A DNA stretch of 64,000 nt from Paenibacillus agaridevorans. GTDB lineage: Bacteria > Bacillota > Bacilli > Paenibacillales > Paenibacillaceae. Of this stretch, positions 34,379 through 45,002 are shown piece after piece. The notes under the pieces were generated by a model. It did not search any database. It was not told the origin of the DNA and saw only the letters and a program-made list of their open reading frames with translations. The DNA lies in NCBI RefSeq assembly GCF_003112455.1, contig NZ_BDQX01000098.1:73752-137751 (forward strand), read 5' to 3'. Both the position numbers and the translations under genes were made by a program. Positions within the stretch are counted from its first letter, which is position 1, and each line of letters starts with the position of its first letter.

Positions 34379-36346
34379 CTATTTATAGTATTTCCCGTTG
34401 CCTTTTGCAAATGCTTCGACGACGACGTCGGCATCCGCTTGTTCGTAGGTAATGGCTGCGCGTGCATAAATGTCCTCATAATCGTAAGTGACATAGACAT
34501 AACATTGTTCGACTCCGACTACATCGCCCCAACGCATCTGCGCAACATGATTCATTAGCTTGGCTTTGGCTTCCTTGGACAACCCGTTAAACAACTCTGC
34601 GTCTTCTTCTGTTTCAAGCTCGATAAACATCATCGCTTCCGTGCTGTCCAGATTATAATCATTTACGTAATAACCGTCGATATAGCTGTAAAAAGAGTTC
34701 CGAAGCAGCTGCTTAATAGTGGTATCTTCGGTAACGGGCGGAGGTTCTTCGCCAATATACTCGTCCGCTACCCAGTAACCCGCATTGGATATGGTATTGT
34801 CGGCATGTCGGATAAATCCGTATCCGTCCATATTGCCTTCATATACTTCTCCGATATAGCGTATGCCGTCTTCCAAATAGAAAATGCCTACCCCTGTTAT
34901 GTTGCCGTTCGTCAATTCGCCCCGATAATATTTGGTACTGCCGTCGGAATAAACGGTTCCACTGTCGTGAGCCTCGTTGTGATAAAAATATCCTACATAT
35001 CCCAATTTTCCGTCGTAGTATTGCTTGCCAATATAACGTCCGTCATTCAGCCACTCCCCGTCATAATCCAGCTTGCCATCGGTATAGAATTTGCCTGAGC
35101 CATTGTAGTAACCTCTCTCGAAGGAGCCGATATAATAATTTCTTGGCGCTTCGTAATAAGTTCCGTGGCCGTGCAGCGCATCCCTTTTAAACTGTCCGTT
35201 ATAACGTAGCGAGCCATCCGCATTGAACCACTTGCCGATCCCTTCGCGCATGCCGTCGACAAACGATCCCTCATAATACGAGCCTCCGCTATACACCATT
35301 TTGCCTTCGCCTTGAGGTCGATTATTTAGGAACGGTCCATCGTAATAAGAGGTGGTATCCTCTACATCGTACATAATGCCATTGCCCTCGACGATCCCGT
35401 TGTTGAAGTCGCCCTCGTAGAACAACGTCCCTTTGTATAACAAGCGTCCCTTACCGTTAGGAACCCCATCTTTCTGATCGCCGAAGTATTTCGTGTCGTT
35501 CGAATACAAATATTCGAAGTTGTAGGAGGTAACGGTGCTGTTGATGGATACCGTTCTCGTTTCAGCATCCCACTCCACGCTCCTCCCGGTAGCTTCTCCG
35601 ATAAAGCGCAGCGGAACCATCGTGTTTCCGGACATGAGGATGGGTGCAGAAGGAAGCGCTACGGGCTGTCCGCTTACGGAAGCGTTTTTGCTGTCGATGA
35701 CCAGCTTCAGTTCCAGCTTCTCTTTGGTTCCCGTTACCGTGCGCGTAGCACCATCCCAGCCTACTTCAAGTCCGAATTGCTCGAACAGCGGACGGAATTG
35801 CACCATGGTGGATCCTTCGACGATTACAGGATCGATCCCGAATTCGGCAAGCTCTCCATCGATATAGATTTTGATGGGAGCCGAGCTGCTGCTTTCGGAG
35901 TTATCGTCCAGATCTATTTTCGTGACGACGGTGACGCCCTTCTCTTTTAATTGTTCCACGACGTATTGGCCTTCCTCATTGAGAGAGCCGCTGTCTATGT
36001 AAAGAAATTGAAGCGATTCGATCGACGAAAGCGCAGTAATGTCGAGCTTGTCATGGGTGTTCATGATGAATATTTGCGTCAGATACAAAGCATGCTCCAA
36101 TCCTTTGAGAGACTGGATTTCCTCCGTGTCATCGAGAGACAACGAATGAATGATCGAAATCTCATCCTCCGTAACGGGCTCCTTCTCCGGCAATCCCAGC
36201 TCATAACGAATATCGTCCTGCAAAGCCTTGTCCATCGTTAATTTAGACAAAGCGTGGGTTGTGTCCGAGAAACTCCATGCGAAGCTTCCCGCGGCGATTG
36301 CGCATGCAATCGCGAGCTTGCTTAATTTGCCGAATTTACGAAACAA
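34379..36346 (-). CDS. secreted MORN-repeat protein with copper-amine-oxidase-like N domain
   Basis: 655 residues. A signal peptide covers about 1-32 (FGKLSKLAIACAIAAGSFAW, cut near THA). Residues 35-145 have leucine-rich-repeat-like spacing (LSLDDTEEIQSLKGLEHALY, LDITALSSIESLQFLYID). Residues 155-275 match the copper amine oxidase N-terminal (stalk) domain found in many Paenibacillus secreted proteins (YIDGELAEFGIDPVIVEGST, MVPLRFIGEATG). Residues 285-545 hold about 12 MORN-type repeats (YEGDFNNGIVEGNG and similar). The last 100 residues are a separate globular domain. TTG start with GGAGGG seven bases upstream. It is probably on the cell surface; function unknown. Confidence 0.8.
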   Translation of the reverse strand: MFRKFGKLSKLAIACAIAAGSFAWSFSDTTHALSKLTMDKALQDDIRYELGLPEKEPVTEDEISIIHSLSLDDTEEIQSLKGLEHALYLTQIFIMNTHDKLDITALSSIESLQFLYIDSGSLNEEGQYVVEQLKEKGVTVVTKIDLDDNSESSSSAPIKIYIDGELAEFGIDPVIVEGSTMVQFRPLFEQFGLEVGWDGATRTVTGTKEKLELKLVIDSKNASVSGQPVALPSAPILMSGNTMVPLRFIGEATGRSVEWDAETRTVSINSTVTSYNFEYLYSNDTKYFGDQKDGVPNGKGRLLYKGTLFYEGDFNNGIVEGNGIMYDVEDTTSYYDGPFLNNRPQGEGKMVYSGGSYYEGSFVDGMREGIGKWFNADGSLRYNGQFKRDALHGHGTYYEAPRNYYIGSFERGYYNGSGKFYTDGKLDYDGEWLNDGRYIGKQYYDGKLGYVGYFYHNEAHDSGTVYSDGSTKYYRGELTNGNITGVGIFYLEDGIRYIGEVYEGNMDGYGFIRHADNTISNAGYWVADEYIGEEPPPVTEDTTIKQLLRNSFYSYIDGYYVNDYNLDSTEAMMFIELETEEDAELFNGLSKEAKAKLMNHVAQMRWGDVVGVEQCYVYVTYDYEDIYARAAITYEQADADVVVEAFAKGNGKYYK

Positions 36347-36507
36347 TGAAATTCCACCCTCCGACGAAAAATAGGATATTTGAACTACTTGAAGTTAAAT
36401 ACGAGATGTAAGCCGAAATTCCTTCCAAACTTGGACGGTGTTAGTAAATATTTTTGTGAAGAAATGCCTTGACTTTAAATGCGTCTGCTTTTATATAAAA
36501 CGTGAAA

Positions 36508-36529
36508 AAACCACCCTCGCGGGCGGTTT
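36508..36529 (-). terminator. terminator after the ROK kinase gene
   Basis: 9-bp stem with one mismatch (36508-36516 with 36521-36529), loop TCGC; on the minus strand followed by TTTTTT. It lies about 95 bases after the ROK stop, in the 278-base gap upstream of the MORN gene. Confidence 0.7.
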
Positions 36530-36624
36530 AGAAGTTGATATTTCTATAGGGAATCTTGTTTCCTACATACAAAAAATGCATGGATAACGTGCCTTCCGTC
36601 ATTCCACACCATTACTTAACGACA

Positions 36625-37524
36625 TTAACCATTATCGACATTAACCGAGGACTTCCTCCAAGCCTCGACGCCGAGCGCCAAGGATCCGCATAATGCCGCA
36701 TTATCGCCAAGTCCAGGAGAAACGATATAATTGTTTATGTCATTAACTATATCATTAACTTGAACATACCCGTTCAGATTCCGTTGCACTTCTTGCCGTA
36801 TGAGCGGCAGAAGCTGCTTCTGATGCATGACGCCTCCCCCAAGGATGATCCGTTTCGGAGAAAGCAGCAATATCGTCGATGTGACGGCTTGTCCGATATA
36901 GTAGGCTTCCATCTCCCAAGCCGGATGGTCCGGGGCAAGCTCGCTGCCCTTTACTCCCCACCTTTTTTCGAGCGACGGTCCTGCCGCCAGGCCCTCCAGG
37001 CAATCTCCATGGTAGGGGCAAGCACCTTCGTAACGATCGTCCGGATGACGTCTCGGCAAAATATGCCCGCCTTCCGGATGAGCCAAGCCGTGCACAAGCC
37101 GTCCCTCCGAGTAAACGCCCACGCCGATGCCGGTACCGATCGTGAAGTAGACGCAGCTATCCAGTCCGGCCGCGGCTCCCCATACCGCTTCGCCATATGC
37201 GGCAGCGTTAACATCCGTGTCCCATCCCATTGGCACATCAAAGCTTTCCTTTAATGTGGCTAGGAACGGAAATCCGGACCACCCTGGCTTCGGTGTCGTC
37301 GTTACGTAACCGTACGTCTTGCTTGCGGGGTCAATATCGATTGGGCCGAATGTCCCAATGCCAATGGCTTCAACGTCTTTGTTTCGGAAGTAGTCGATAA
37401 TGGCCGCCATGACTTTCTCCGGCTCCTCCGTGGGGAAGCTGATCCGGTCTTCGATTACGCCTTGTTCATTGCCGATGCCGCACACGAATTTCGTGCCGCC
37501 TCCTTCAATGGCTCCGATTCTCAT
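36625..37524 (-). CDS. ROK-family sugar kinase (fructokinase type)
   Basis: 299 residues. MRIGAIEGGGTKFVCGIG is the ATP-binding start, WDTDVNAAAYGE holds the catalytic Asp, TIGTGIGVG the phosphate loop, and HPEGGHILPRRHPDD with CPYHGDCLEGLAAGPS supplies the zinc site (His, Cys, His, Cys) of fructokinases such as ScrK/GmuE. ATP-dependent phosphorylation of fructose or mannose in the cytoplasm is likely. Start ATG with AGGAGG ten bases upstream. The 3' end encodes NDIVNDINNY from a short repeated GTTAATGA-type stretch. Confidence 0.88.
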   Translation of the reverse strand: MRIGAIEGGGTKFVCGIGNEQGVIEDRISFPTEEPEKVMAAIIDYFRNKDVEAIGIGTFGPIDIDPASKTYGYVTTTPKPGWSGFPFLATLKESFDVPMGWDTDVNAAAYGEAVWGAAAGLDSCVYFTIGTGIGVGVYSEGRLVHGLAHPEGGHILPRRHPDDRYEGACPYHGDCLEGLAAGPSLEKRWGVKGSELAPDHPAWEMEAYYIGQAVTSTILLLSPKRIILGGGVMHQKQLLPLIRQEVQRNLNGYVQVNDIVNDINNYIVSPGLGDNAALCGSLALGVEAWRKSSVNVDNG

Positions 37525-37566
37525 CGTTGTTCATCCTCCTGTTTCGTTCATGTTACAACAAAATGA

Positions 37567-37582
37567 CTGTCCGAGCGGACAG
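37567..37582 (-). terminator. possible terminator of the kdp operon
   Basis: A 7-bp perfect stem (37567-37573 with 37576-37582) with a very short AG loop, 56 bases past the kdpE stop on the minus strand, followed by TCATTTTGTTG. Stem is short and T-run broken. Confidence 0.4.
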
Positions 37583-37637
37583 CCAGGTCACTTCTTCCAT
37601 CTAGCCATAAAAAACGCTAATTGTCTATCCTTAATGC

Positions 37638-38339
37638 CTAATCTTCTACCGCGAACCGGTACCCGATTCCGGGCTCCGTCAAAATGTACTGTGGTCTCGT
37701 AGTGTCGGACTCCAGCTTCTTGCGTAGATGGCCTACGTATATGCGCAAGTAATGCTGTTCCGTCTCGCCATAGTGACGGCCCCATACTTGCTGCAGCAAT
37801 TGGCGCTGAGTCATCACTTTTCCCCCGTTGGAAGCCAGCGTTTTGAGCAGATCGTATTCGGTCGGCGTCAACTTGACCCGTTCCCCTCCAAGCTCCACGT
37901 TTCGCATCGCGAGATCGATCGTTAGGGCACCGAAACGAAGGACGGGTTCGCTGACGGAACCCGCGACATGCCTGAGCGCGACGCGTATGCGCGCGACGAG
38001 TTCCCCCATGCCGAACGGCTTCGTCACGTAATCGTCCGCGCCGTCGTCGAGAGCGGCGATCTTGTCCTCTTCCCTGTCTCTCGCGGTCAGGACGATGATG
38101 GGAGTCTGCGACCATTCGCGGATCCGCCTTAGTACGTCCATGCCGCCCATATCGGGCAAGCCCAAGTCGAGGACGATCAAATCCGGATGCGACATCGACG
38201 CTTGCAGAATGCCTTCTTCGCCGCTGCCGGCTTCGGCCACATCATAGTGATGTGCATGAAGCGTTACTTTGAGCAGCTTGCGAATTTGCGGTTCGTCGTC
38301 TATGATCAATATTTTGGCTCCTTTATCGGGTGCGCTCAT
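37638..38339 (-). CDS. kdpE: KdpE-like response regulator (OmpR/PhoB family)
   Basis: 233 residues. The receiver domain has IDDEPQIRK, phospho-acceptor Asp in LIVLDLGLPDMGG and the Lys of YVTKPFGMGEL. The C-terminal winged helix has KLTPTEYDLLKTLASNGGKV and GIGYRFAVED, a standard KdpE end. The frame is open to 38489, but ATG 38339 matches the family start; it overlaps the kinase gene by 17 nt. It is the last gene of the kdp operon and should activate the kdp promoter when potassium is low or osmolarity high. Confidence 0.9.
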   Translation of the reverse strand: MSAPDKGAKILIIDDEPQIRKLLKVTLHAHHYDVAEAGSGEEGILQASMSHPDLIVLDLGLPDMGGMDVLRRIREWSQTPIIVLTARDREEDKIAALDDGADDYVTKPFGMGELVARIRVALRHVAGSVSEPVLRFGALTIDLAMRNVELGGERVKLTPTEYDLLKTLASNGGKVMTQRQLLQQVWGRHYGETEQHYLRIYVGHLRKKLESDTTRPQYILTEPGIGYRFAVED

Positions 38340-39870
38340 GTGCGTCCATGCTCCTCTCCAACATATGTTCCAGTGAATTTTCCTGGTTTTGCAGCGGGAG
38401 ACGAATCGTGATGACCGTACCGCGCCCTCCGTTAGGTGCCGCCGATATATGGCCGCCGTGCAGCTCGACAATTCCCTTGCATATGGCAAGTCCTAAGCCC
38501 GTTCCCGGCAAATGACTCGTTTTATCGGCCCGATAAAATTTGTCGAAGACGCGCTCTATCGCAGCCGGTTCAATACCCATGCCTTGGTCGGCCACGGCAA
38601 TCGACACCTCGGCACCGACGGTGAGTACTTCAATGACAATTTCACTTCCGTCCGGGGAGTACTTGATCGCGTTGCTTACCACGTTCGTCAGCACTTGCTC
38701 CAGGAGCACTTCGTCTCCGGGGATGGGGGGAATGGTTTCCGCAATGATCACCTTCAGCTTCCTGTTATGTTGGAAGTCCCTGACCTGGGACAGCACGACG
38801 CTAATCATGTCCTCCGCGTCGCACCATTGCTTGCGAAGCCGCAGCATGCCGCTCTCCAGTTGGACCATTCCCAGCAGGTTGGAGACGAGCCGGTTCATGC
38901 GAAGCGCGCCATCCCGGATCGTGCCAAGCAGTTCCATTCGGTCCTGCGAAGTAAACAAGGCATCATTGTCCATTAAAGCACCCGCTGAACCGATCATGCT
39001 TGCCAGAGGCGTTCTCAGCTCATGGGAGACTGAGTCCAGTATCGCGGTACGCAGCTGTTCCGATTCTGCCGTCAATTGCGCCAGCTTCGCCTCCTCGCTC
39101 AACTTGACTCTGGCCATGGCAATGGCCGCAAGCCCCCCGAGCGCCTCCAGGAAAGAGACCGAGTCCGATGACAGCACGACATCATCCAGCTTAACGCCAA
39201 GTACGCCATGAACGCGATCCTCGGTGCGCAAAGGCAAATACAACCCCTTCGAAGCATTCAGCGTCGAAGTTCCTTTTCCCGCTCTGTTACCGTTTCTGTA
39301 TACCCAATCCGCAATCGTTAGCTCTGCATCGCCACTCCCCCAATCGTCTGGTTGTTTGGTAGATGCCGAAACCGCCAGAACATCCAGGTCGTCCGGCAAA
39401 TAAATGACGGCTGGCGCCCCTACGCTGATTGATACTTGATCCGATACGTTATGCAAAAGCGATTGAATGTCTGTAAACGCGCTCATTTCTCTGCTAATCG
39501 CGTATAACGAGGCGGTATAACCTTCCTTCCGCTCGGATTCCTTCAACTGAGCCTTGAGCCGTGAAGCGAGACTAGCCGTTAAAACCGCTACGACGTAGAA
39601 AACGACAAACGTCGATAAGTTGCGTAGATCCGAAACGGCGAAGCTGAAAAAAGGCGGGACAAAAAAGTAATTAAACGAAACCAGCCCTAGCGTTGCAGCA
39701 TAAAGAGAAGGACCTCTCCCGCCGTACACTGCCCCCATCAACACAGGCAGCAAATATAGCAGAGCGATGTTTACAAGTTCAACCGTCGGCCACCACTTCG
39801 AAAACACGAACGTCAGAATCACGTTCGCAACGGTTACCCATAGGTATACCTGCTGCCTCATGACCTTCAT
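38323..39870 (-). CDS. kdpD: KdpD-type sensor histidine kinase lacking the N-terminal KdpD domain
   Basis: 515 residues. Four membrane segments (about 8-105, DUF4118 as in KdpD) are followed by a GAF-like domain (about 120-255), the H-box SVSHELRTPLA (phospho-His H283) and an ATPase domain with N-box NVVSNAIKYSPDG, DQGMGIEP and GTGLGLAICKGI. This is the C-terminal two-thirds of a normal KdpD of about 900 residues. The missing N-terminal regulatory module is encoded separately by the next gene upstream. ATG 39870 and ATG 39861 are both possible starts. Confidence 0.88.
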   Translation of the reverse strand: MKVMRQQVYLWVTVANVILTFVFSKWWPTVELVNIALLYLLPVLMGAVYGGRGPSLYAATLGLVSFNYFFVPPFFSFAVSDLRNLSTFVVFYVVAVLTASLASRLKAQLKESERKEGYTASLYAISREMSAFTDIQSLLHNVSDQVSISVGAPAVIYLPDDLDVLAVSASTKQPDDWGSGDAELTIADWVYRNGNRAGKGTSTLNASKGLYLPLRTEDRVHGVLGVKLDDVVLSSDSVSFLEALGGLAAIAMARVKLSEEAKLAQLTAESEQLRTAILDSVSHELRTPLASMIGSAGALMDNDALFTSQDRMELLGTIRDGALRMNRLVSNLLGMVQLESGMLRLRKQWCDAEDMISVVLSQVRDFQHNRKLKVIIAETIPPIPGDEVLLEQVLTNVVSNAIKYSPDGSEIVIEVLTVGAEVSIAVADQGMGIEPAAIERVFDKFYRADKTSHLPGTGLGLAICKGIVELHGGHISAAPNGGRGTVITIRLPLQNQENSLEHMLERSMDAHERTR

Positions 39871-39978
39871 CCCTCATTCGTTAACTTTATAAACACCATC
39901 ATACACAGGAGAACGAAGTCAAGGCAACTCGGCGGCGGAAGATGTTTACCACTAACTGAAGTACTTCGATTGAAGTTT

Positions 39979-42309
39979 TTATCTCGTTTTCGCCTCCCGT
40001 GCATAGTCGGCTACAACAAGCACATCCATATGTCTCCCGCGGCCCAGTAAGGTCTTTACGACGGAGCCCCGTTGCAAAAATGGCATCCAGCGTCTGGACG
40101 GCTGTCCTACGATCATCTGCGTCGTTTCATATGCTGAAGCCATATCTAACAGGATGCGGGGAATATCGCATTTCGACTCGGTTACAGCGTATTCGAAACG
40201 CCCTCCAAGCCTCGCTGTAAACGCACAAATTTCGTCGACACGTTTCTGCTCTTCCTCCGTAAGCCGAGAATTGGCGTGGATATAGACGACATGCCATACC
40301 GCCTTCAGCCGATGCGCGATGCGGAAGCCCCGCCTAACGAGCCGTTCCGCGCCCGAACCGAGCGTAACCGCTACGAAGATGCTCTCCCGCCTTCGCCATG
40401 GTCCCCGCAAATATTCCTTCCGATCCCACGCTTCCAGCCGTTCGTCGACATCGTCCGCGATTTCCCTTAAAGCAAGCTCGCGAAGCGCGATCAGATTGCC
40501 TTTCGAGAAAAACCGGCCTAACGCCTGTTCGATCTTGTCCGGCGCGTAGATCCGGCCTTCGCGCATCCGTTGCCGCAGCCGGTCCGGCGAGACGTCGATC
40601 AATTCGACTTCGTCGGCAATGCCCAGCATCCAATCCGGTACGGTCTCTCTCACCCGAATGCCGGTTATTTGCTCTACGGCATCATTTAAACTCTCCAAGT
40701 GCTGGACATTCATAGTGGAGATGACGTTAATGCCAGCGTCCAGCAGCTCCAATACATCCTCGTACCGTTTTTTGTTTTTGCTTCCCGGCACGTTCGTATG
40801 AGCCAGCTCATCGACCAGCACCACCTCCGGATTTCCCTCCAAAATAGCCGGAACGTCCATTTCCCTGAGCTGCGTCCCCCTGTAATCGATGACGGCTTGC
40901 GGCACGATGGGAAGCTCGCCTATTTGAGAGACGGTCTCTTGCCGTCCATGCGTTTCCAGCAGTCCAATTACAATTTGAACTCCTTTGCGTAAAAGAACAT
41001 TGCCTTCTCTCAGCATCGTATAGGTTTTGCCAACGCCGGGGGCGGCGCCAATATATACTTTGAACGACCCTCGACTTATCCGATCGATTCGTCGATCCCT
41101 CTCTTGTTCGTTCAATCGTTTATAAGACTCGGAGCGTTCCGCTACCCGGTTAGACTTTGCCGGCATAATACGTTCGCCTTCTTGATCCGACCTGTCTGCC
41201 ACAAAAAAGACATCCGTACTACAGATCTTATCCAGCAATCCGTTCACGATAGAACCTTGCCGCCATTCCTTCCACGCATCGTGTTTGGAATGTCCCATGA
41301 CGATTCGCGTTACGCCATTGTTTATCGCGTATTGGACAAGCGCGCCGGGGATGCGGCGCCTGCCGGGGTACGGCAGCTCTGTAAAGGTTGCGCCAATCTT
41401 CGAAGTTAATTTCTTTATGGAGTCCTTGAACATGGTCTCTTCCTTGTTTAGCGCAGAGCTGCTTTTTGCAAACGAAACGACATGCAGATCTCCATTCAAT
41501 CGCTTGGCGATCTGCTGGCCGCGGCGGACATAAATAGATCCGTTCCAGTGATATTGAGCGGATACGAGAATCCTCTCGCTGGCTCCCGATGGACCGGTCA
41601 GTCCCAACTCTCCCCGGTGCTTCTCCAAGGATTCGTTGACCTCTTCGGCCATCTGCCGCAGCGCAAGCTCCCGCAACACGCCGAGATTGCCTCTTGCCAG
41701 CATGGATGCTGATCGGACGCCGGTCAGATTGCCTTCTTCGATCCGTTTCAGCATCGTCTCCGGCGTGACGTCGATCAGTCTCACTTCATCGGCGGATTCC
41801 AGCGTCTCGTCCGGCACCGTCGCCTCCCCTTGTATTCCCGTCAACTTGTGCGCTACATGCGATACGCCTTCCAACTCGTAGACGTTTACGGTCGTCATTA
41901 CGCTGATCCCTCTGCCAAGCAATTCGCGTATGTCCTCCAACCGGGTTGGATTAGGGGCTTCTTTGCGATTCCGATGCGCCAGTCCATCGACCAGTACGAT
42001 TTCGGGATTGCGGGCAGTCAATGCCTCCAGATTTAAATCCTTCTGCGGGACATCGTCTTTCTGCCAATGAATGCTTGGCACCCGTTCCAACGTCCCCAAC
42101 TGCTCCATCGTTTCGGGCCACCCCATGGTCGAGACCGCGCAGATCACGACGTCCGTACCTTGCTGCTTCAGGCGTTGCCCTTCCCGCAGCATGTGATAGG
42201 TTTTGCCCGAGCCGCTTACCGCGCCGATAAAGATCGTCAATCTGCCTCTGCGCAGCTTGGCTATAGTAGACAATATTTCTTCAGGCGTCTTGCGTCTGTA
42301 AGAATTCAT
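39979..42309 (-). CDS. stand-alone tandem KdpD N-terminal domain protein (no kinase)
   Basis: 776 residues made of two copies of the KdpD N-terminal module plus its universal-stress-protein-like domain, and no membrane or kinase part. Copy 2 (about 405-776) is canonical: Walker [10 protein letters not shown] (421-429), METHGR-like [36 protein letters not shown]. Copy 1 (about 8-385) is diverged: GAVSGSGKT (29-37), [30 protein letters not shown], so Glu of the Walker-B-like motif is lost. In other bacteria the USP part of KdpD can bind c-di-AMP. The start overlaps the kdpC stop (ATGA). It likely controls the short kinase in trans. Confidence 0.88.
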   Translation of the reverse strand: MNSYRRKTPEEILSTIAKLRRGRLTIFIGAVSGSGKTYHMLREGQRLKQQGTDVVICAVSTMGWPETMEQLGTLERVPSIHWQKDDVPQKDLNLEALTARNPEIVLVDGLAHRNRKEAPNPTRLEDIRELLGRGISVMTTVNVYELEGVSHVAHKLTGIQGEATVPDETLESADEVRLIDVTPETMLKRIEEGNLTGVRSASMLARGNLGVLRELALRQMAEEVNESLEKHRGELGLTGPSGASERILVSAQYHWNGSIYVRRGQQIAKRLNGDLHVVSFAKSSSALNKEETMFKDSIKKLTSKIGATFTELPYPGRRRIPGALVQYAINNGVTRIVMGHSKHDAWKEWRQGSIVNGLLDKICSTDVFFVADRSDQEGERIMPAKSNRVAERSESYKRLNEQERDRRIDRISRGSFKVYIGAAPGVGKTYTMLREGNVLLRKGVQIVIGLLETHGRQETVSQIGELPIVPQAVIDYRGTQLREMDVPAILEGNPEVVLVDELAHTNVPGSKNKKRYEDVLELLDAGINVISTMNVQHLESLNDAVEQITGIRVRETVPDWMLGIADEVELIDVSPDRLRQRMREGRIYAPDKIEQALGRFFSKGNLIALRELALREIADDVDERLEAWDRKEYLRGPWRRRESIFVAVTLGSGAERLVRRGFRIAHRLKAVWHVVYIHANSRLTEEEQKRVDEICAFTARLGGRFEYAVTESKCDIPRILLDMASAYETTQMIVGQPSRRWMPFLQRGSVVKTLLGRGRHMDVLVVADYAREAKTR

Positions 42310-42914
42310 GAACGGGAGATCATCTCTTGAAGCGCCATGTTGAGCTTTAATACATTGACCCTCGGCTCGCCGAATAAGCCGAGATCGCGATCTTCCGTAT
42401 GCGCTTTGACAAGCGAATGAAGCTGCTCTTCCGTCAGATTCGTCAGGCTACTTATTCGCGGAACCTGCACGTAGGCTGACTCAGGCGTGATATGAGGGTC
42501 AAGGCCGGAACCCGAATTGCTTATTAACGCGATCGGGAGTTGTTCGATCGGGACTTCGGGATTGTTCTGCTTCCATTCGTCAATCGACGCCCGAGTTCGC
42601 GCCAGCAAATCAGGGTTCGAAGGAGCGTAGTTGTTCGAGCCTGATGCATCCGCCTTATAGCCGATACTGGATACGCGGCCATGAAAGTAAGCGGGGTCTG
42701 TAAACTTCTGCCCGATCAGCTCCGATCCTACGACATCTCCGTTCCCGTTTTTCAGCAAGCTTCCGCCCGCCTGATTCGGCATGAGCAGCCCGGCAAGACC
42801 CGTACATAGCAGCGGGTACAGCAATCCGCATAAGACAATAAACGTGACGCCTGCTCGGATTGCGATAAGCAAAGACGTTCTCCCCGACCGAAGTTGATCA
42901 GTATGATTTGACAT
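42306..42914 (-). CDS. kdpC: potassium-transporting ATPase subunit KdpC
   Basis: 202 residues. One N-terminal membrane segment ([31 protein letters not shown]), then the KdpC blocks [44 protein letters not shown] and [13 protein letters not shown]. It stabilises the KdpFABC complex at the membrane. The frame is open to 42956, but ATG 42914 has AAGGAG about nine bases upstream. Lies between kdpB and the tandem KdpD-N gene. Confidence 0.95.
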   Translation of the reverse strand: MSNHTDQLRSGRTSLLIAIRAGVTFIVLCGLLYPLLCTGLAGLLMPNQAGGSLLKNGNGDVVGSELIGQKFTDPAYFHGRVSSIGYKADASGSNNYAPSNPDLLARTRASIDEWKQNNPEVPIEQLPIALISNSGSGLDPHITPESAYVQVPRISSLTNLTEEQLHSLVKAHTEDRDLGLFGEPRVNVLKLNMALQEMISRS

Positions 42915-42946
42915 TAGTCGCGTCTCCTTCCTTTTTGAACAACCTC

Positions 42947-44977
42947 TTACACCCAAAGTTGTACGATCATATCGATTGCCTTGATGCCTATAAACGGCAC
43001 GATGACGCCTCCGAGCCCATAGAGAAACATATTGCGGCCAAGCAGCTTCGAAGCGCTCATCGGTTGATAACGGACGCCGCGCATGGCGAGCGGGATTAAC
43101 AGAGGAATAATAATGGCATTAAATAGCAGCGCGGACAAGATTGCGGATGCGGGAGATCCCAGATTCATGACGTTAAGCACGCCCATCTCGGGAATCGCAA
43201 GCATGAACATCGCCGGGATAATTGCAAAATATTTGGCAATGTCGTTCGCGATGCTAAACGTCGTCAGTGCTCCGCGTGTCATGAGCAGTCCCTTGCCGAT
43301 GGTCACCACCTCAATAAGCTTTGATGGATCGGAATCCAGATCCACCATGTTGGCCGCTTCCTTGGCGGCGGCAGTCCCGCTGTTCATCGCCAGCCCGACG
43401 TCGGCTTGCGCAAGCGCCGGCGCGTCGTTGGTGCCGTCTCCGGTCATAGCGACGAGCTTGCCTTGCTCCTGTTCTCTGCGAATAACGGCGATTTTGTCCT
43501 CGGGCGTGCTTTCCGCGATAAAATCGTCCACTCCAGCTTCCAGTGCGATCGTGGCCGCCGTCAGTGGATTGTCGCCTGTGCACATGATCGTTTTGATGCC
43601 CATCTGCCGCAGCTGCTCGAATCTCTCTCGCATGCCCGGCTTAACCGTATCCTTCAAATAAATGAGTCCGTACACACGACCGTCGACGGCTACCGCCAGA
43701 GGCGTTCCCCCTTTGGATGCAATAGCATTCCCTTTCTCTTCCAGATCCTTTGGAATCGTGCCGCCCGAGGCCGTTACCCATTTCTTTACGGAATCAACAG
43801 CGCCTTTGCGAACCTTGCGGCCGTCGACCAAGTCCATGCCGCTCATCCGGGTCTCCGCTTGAAAAGGAATGAACACTGCGTCTTCTCCAAGCTCGGCCGA
43901 ATATTGCCCTCCCGTGTTTCGCATATATTCAAGCACGGAACGTCCCTCCGGCGTCTCGTCCAGCAGCGAGCTGATCGCTGCCCACCCGGCAAGTTCGCTC
44001 TCCGTTGCATCTCCCACGGGAATAAAGGCGCTGGCCATCCGATTCCCGTACGTAATGGTTCCCGTTTTGTCCAGAATCATCGTATTGATGTCACCGGCAG
44101 CTTCCACGGCCTTGCCGGATGTCGCAATCACATTAAATTGCGTCACGCGGTCCATGCCGGCGATGCCGATTGCCGAAAGCAACCCGCCGATCGTCGTCGG
44201 GATCAAACATACAAGCAGCGCGATTAGGACCGGCACTTCCAGGTCGACTCCCGCATAACTGGCGATTGGCGGAAGCGTAACAATCACGATAAAAAAAATT
44301 AGCGTAAGGCTTGTCAACAGCGTGTTAAGCGCCAGCTCGTTCGGCGTTTTTTGGCGTTTCGCTCCTTCGACCAACGAAATCATACGATCGATAAACGACT
44401 CCCCGGGGTCGCTCGTAATCCGTACCACGATCCGGTCGCTTACGACGCGCGTTCCTCCTGTTACGGAGCTGAAGTCGCCTCCGGCTTCCTTAATGACGGG
44501 AGCCGATTCGCCCGTAATCGCGGATTCATCGACGGAGGCCAGCCCCTCGACGATTTCTCCGTCGCCTGGGATCCATTCTCCCGAAGCGACCACGACCACA
44601 TCCCCTTTGCGCAGCTCCGTGGAAGGAACGACCTTTATCCCGCTTCCCACGATTTTGTTTGCCATCATCTCCCCCTTCGACTTTTTGAGCGTATCGGCTT
44701 GCGCCTTGCCCCGCCCCTCCGCGAGCGCTTCGGCGAAGTTCGCGAACAGCAGAGTAAACAGAAGAATCAGGAAGACGGTCAGATTAAATCCGAATTGTCC
44801 CCTTGCTTCGAAGTAGTCGGGAAAGATCGTCATCATCAGGACGACAAATGTCCCGGCCTCCACGACAAACATGACGGGATTCTTGATCATGGACATGGGA
44901 TTCAATTTCTTGAAGCTGTCGATCGCGGCATTTTTTATGATAGCAGGCGTCAACAGCGCTTTGCGTTGCTCATTCAT
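42947..44977 (-). CDS. kdpB: potassium-transporting ATPase ATP-binding subunit KdpB
   Basis: 676 residues, a P-type ATPase: TGES actuator loop ([14 protein letters not shown]), phosphorylation site [25 protein letters not shown] hinge and the KdpB-specific [20 protein letters not shown]. It hydrolyses ATP to drive potassium through KdpA. The frame starts with GTG at 44989, but the ATG at 44977 has GAGGTGA eight bases upstream and is preferred. It lies 25 nt after the kdpA stop. Confidence 0.96.
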   Translation of the reverse strand: MNEQRKALLTPAIIKNAAIDSFKKLNPMSMIKNPVMFVVEAGTFVVLMMTIFPDYFEARGQFGFNLTVFLILLFTLLFANFAEALAEGRGKAQADTLKKSKGEMMANKIVGSGIKVVPSTELRKGDVVVVASGEWIPGDGEIVEGLASVDESAITGESAPVIKEAGGDFSSVTGGTRVVSDRIVVRITSDPGESFIDRMISLVEGAKRQKTPNELALNTLLTSLTLIFFIVIVTLPPIASYAGVDLEVPVLIALLVCLIPTTIGGLLSAIGIAGMDRVTQFNVIATSGKAVEAAGDINTMILDKTGTITYGNRMASAFIPVGDATESELAGWAAISSLLDETPEGRSVLEYMRNTGGQYSAELGEDAVFIPFQAETRMSGMDLVDGRKVRKGAVDSVKKWVTASGGTIPKDLEEKGNAIASKGGTPLAVAVDGRVYGLIYLKDTVKPGMRERFEQLRQMGIKTIMCTGDNPLTAATIALEAGVDDFIAESTPEDKIAVIRREQEQGKLVAMTGDGTNDAPALAQADVGLAMNSGTAAAKEAANMVDLDSDPSKLIEVVTIGKGLLMTRGALTTFSIANDIAKYFAIIPAMFMLAIPEMGVLNVMNLGSPASAILSALLFNAIIIPLLIPLAMRGVRYQPMSASKLLGRNMFLYGLGGVIVPFIGIKAIDMIVQLWV

Positions 44978-45002
44978 TCTTTTCGTCACCTCATTCTTCG
45001 CA

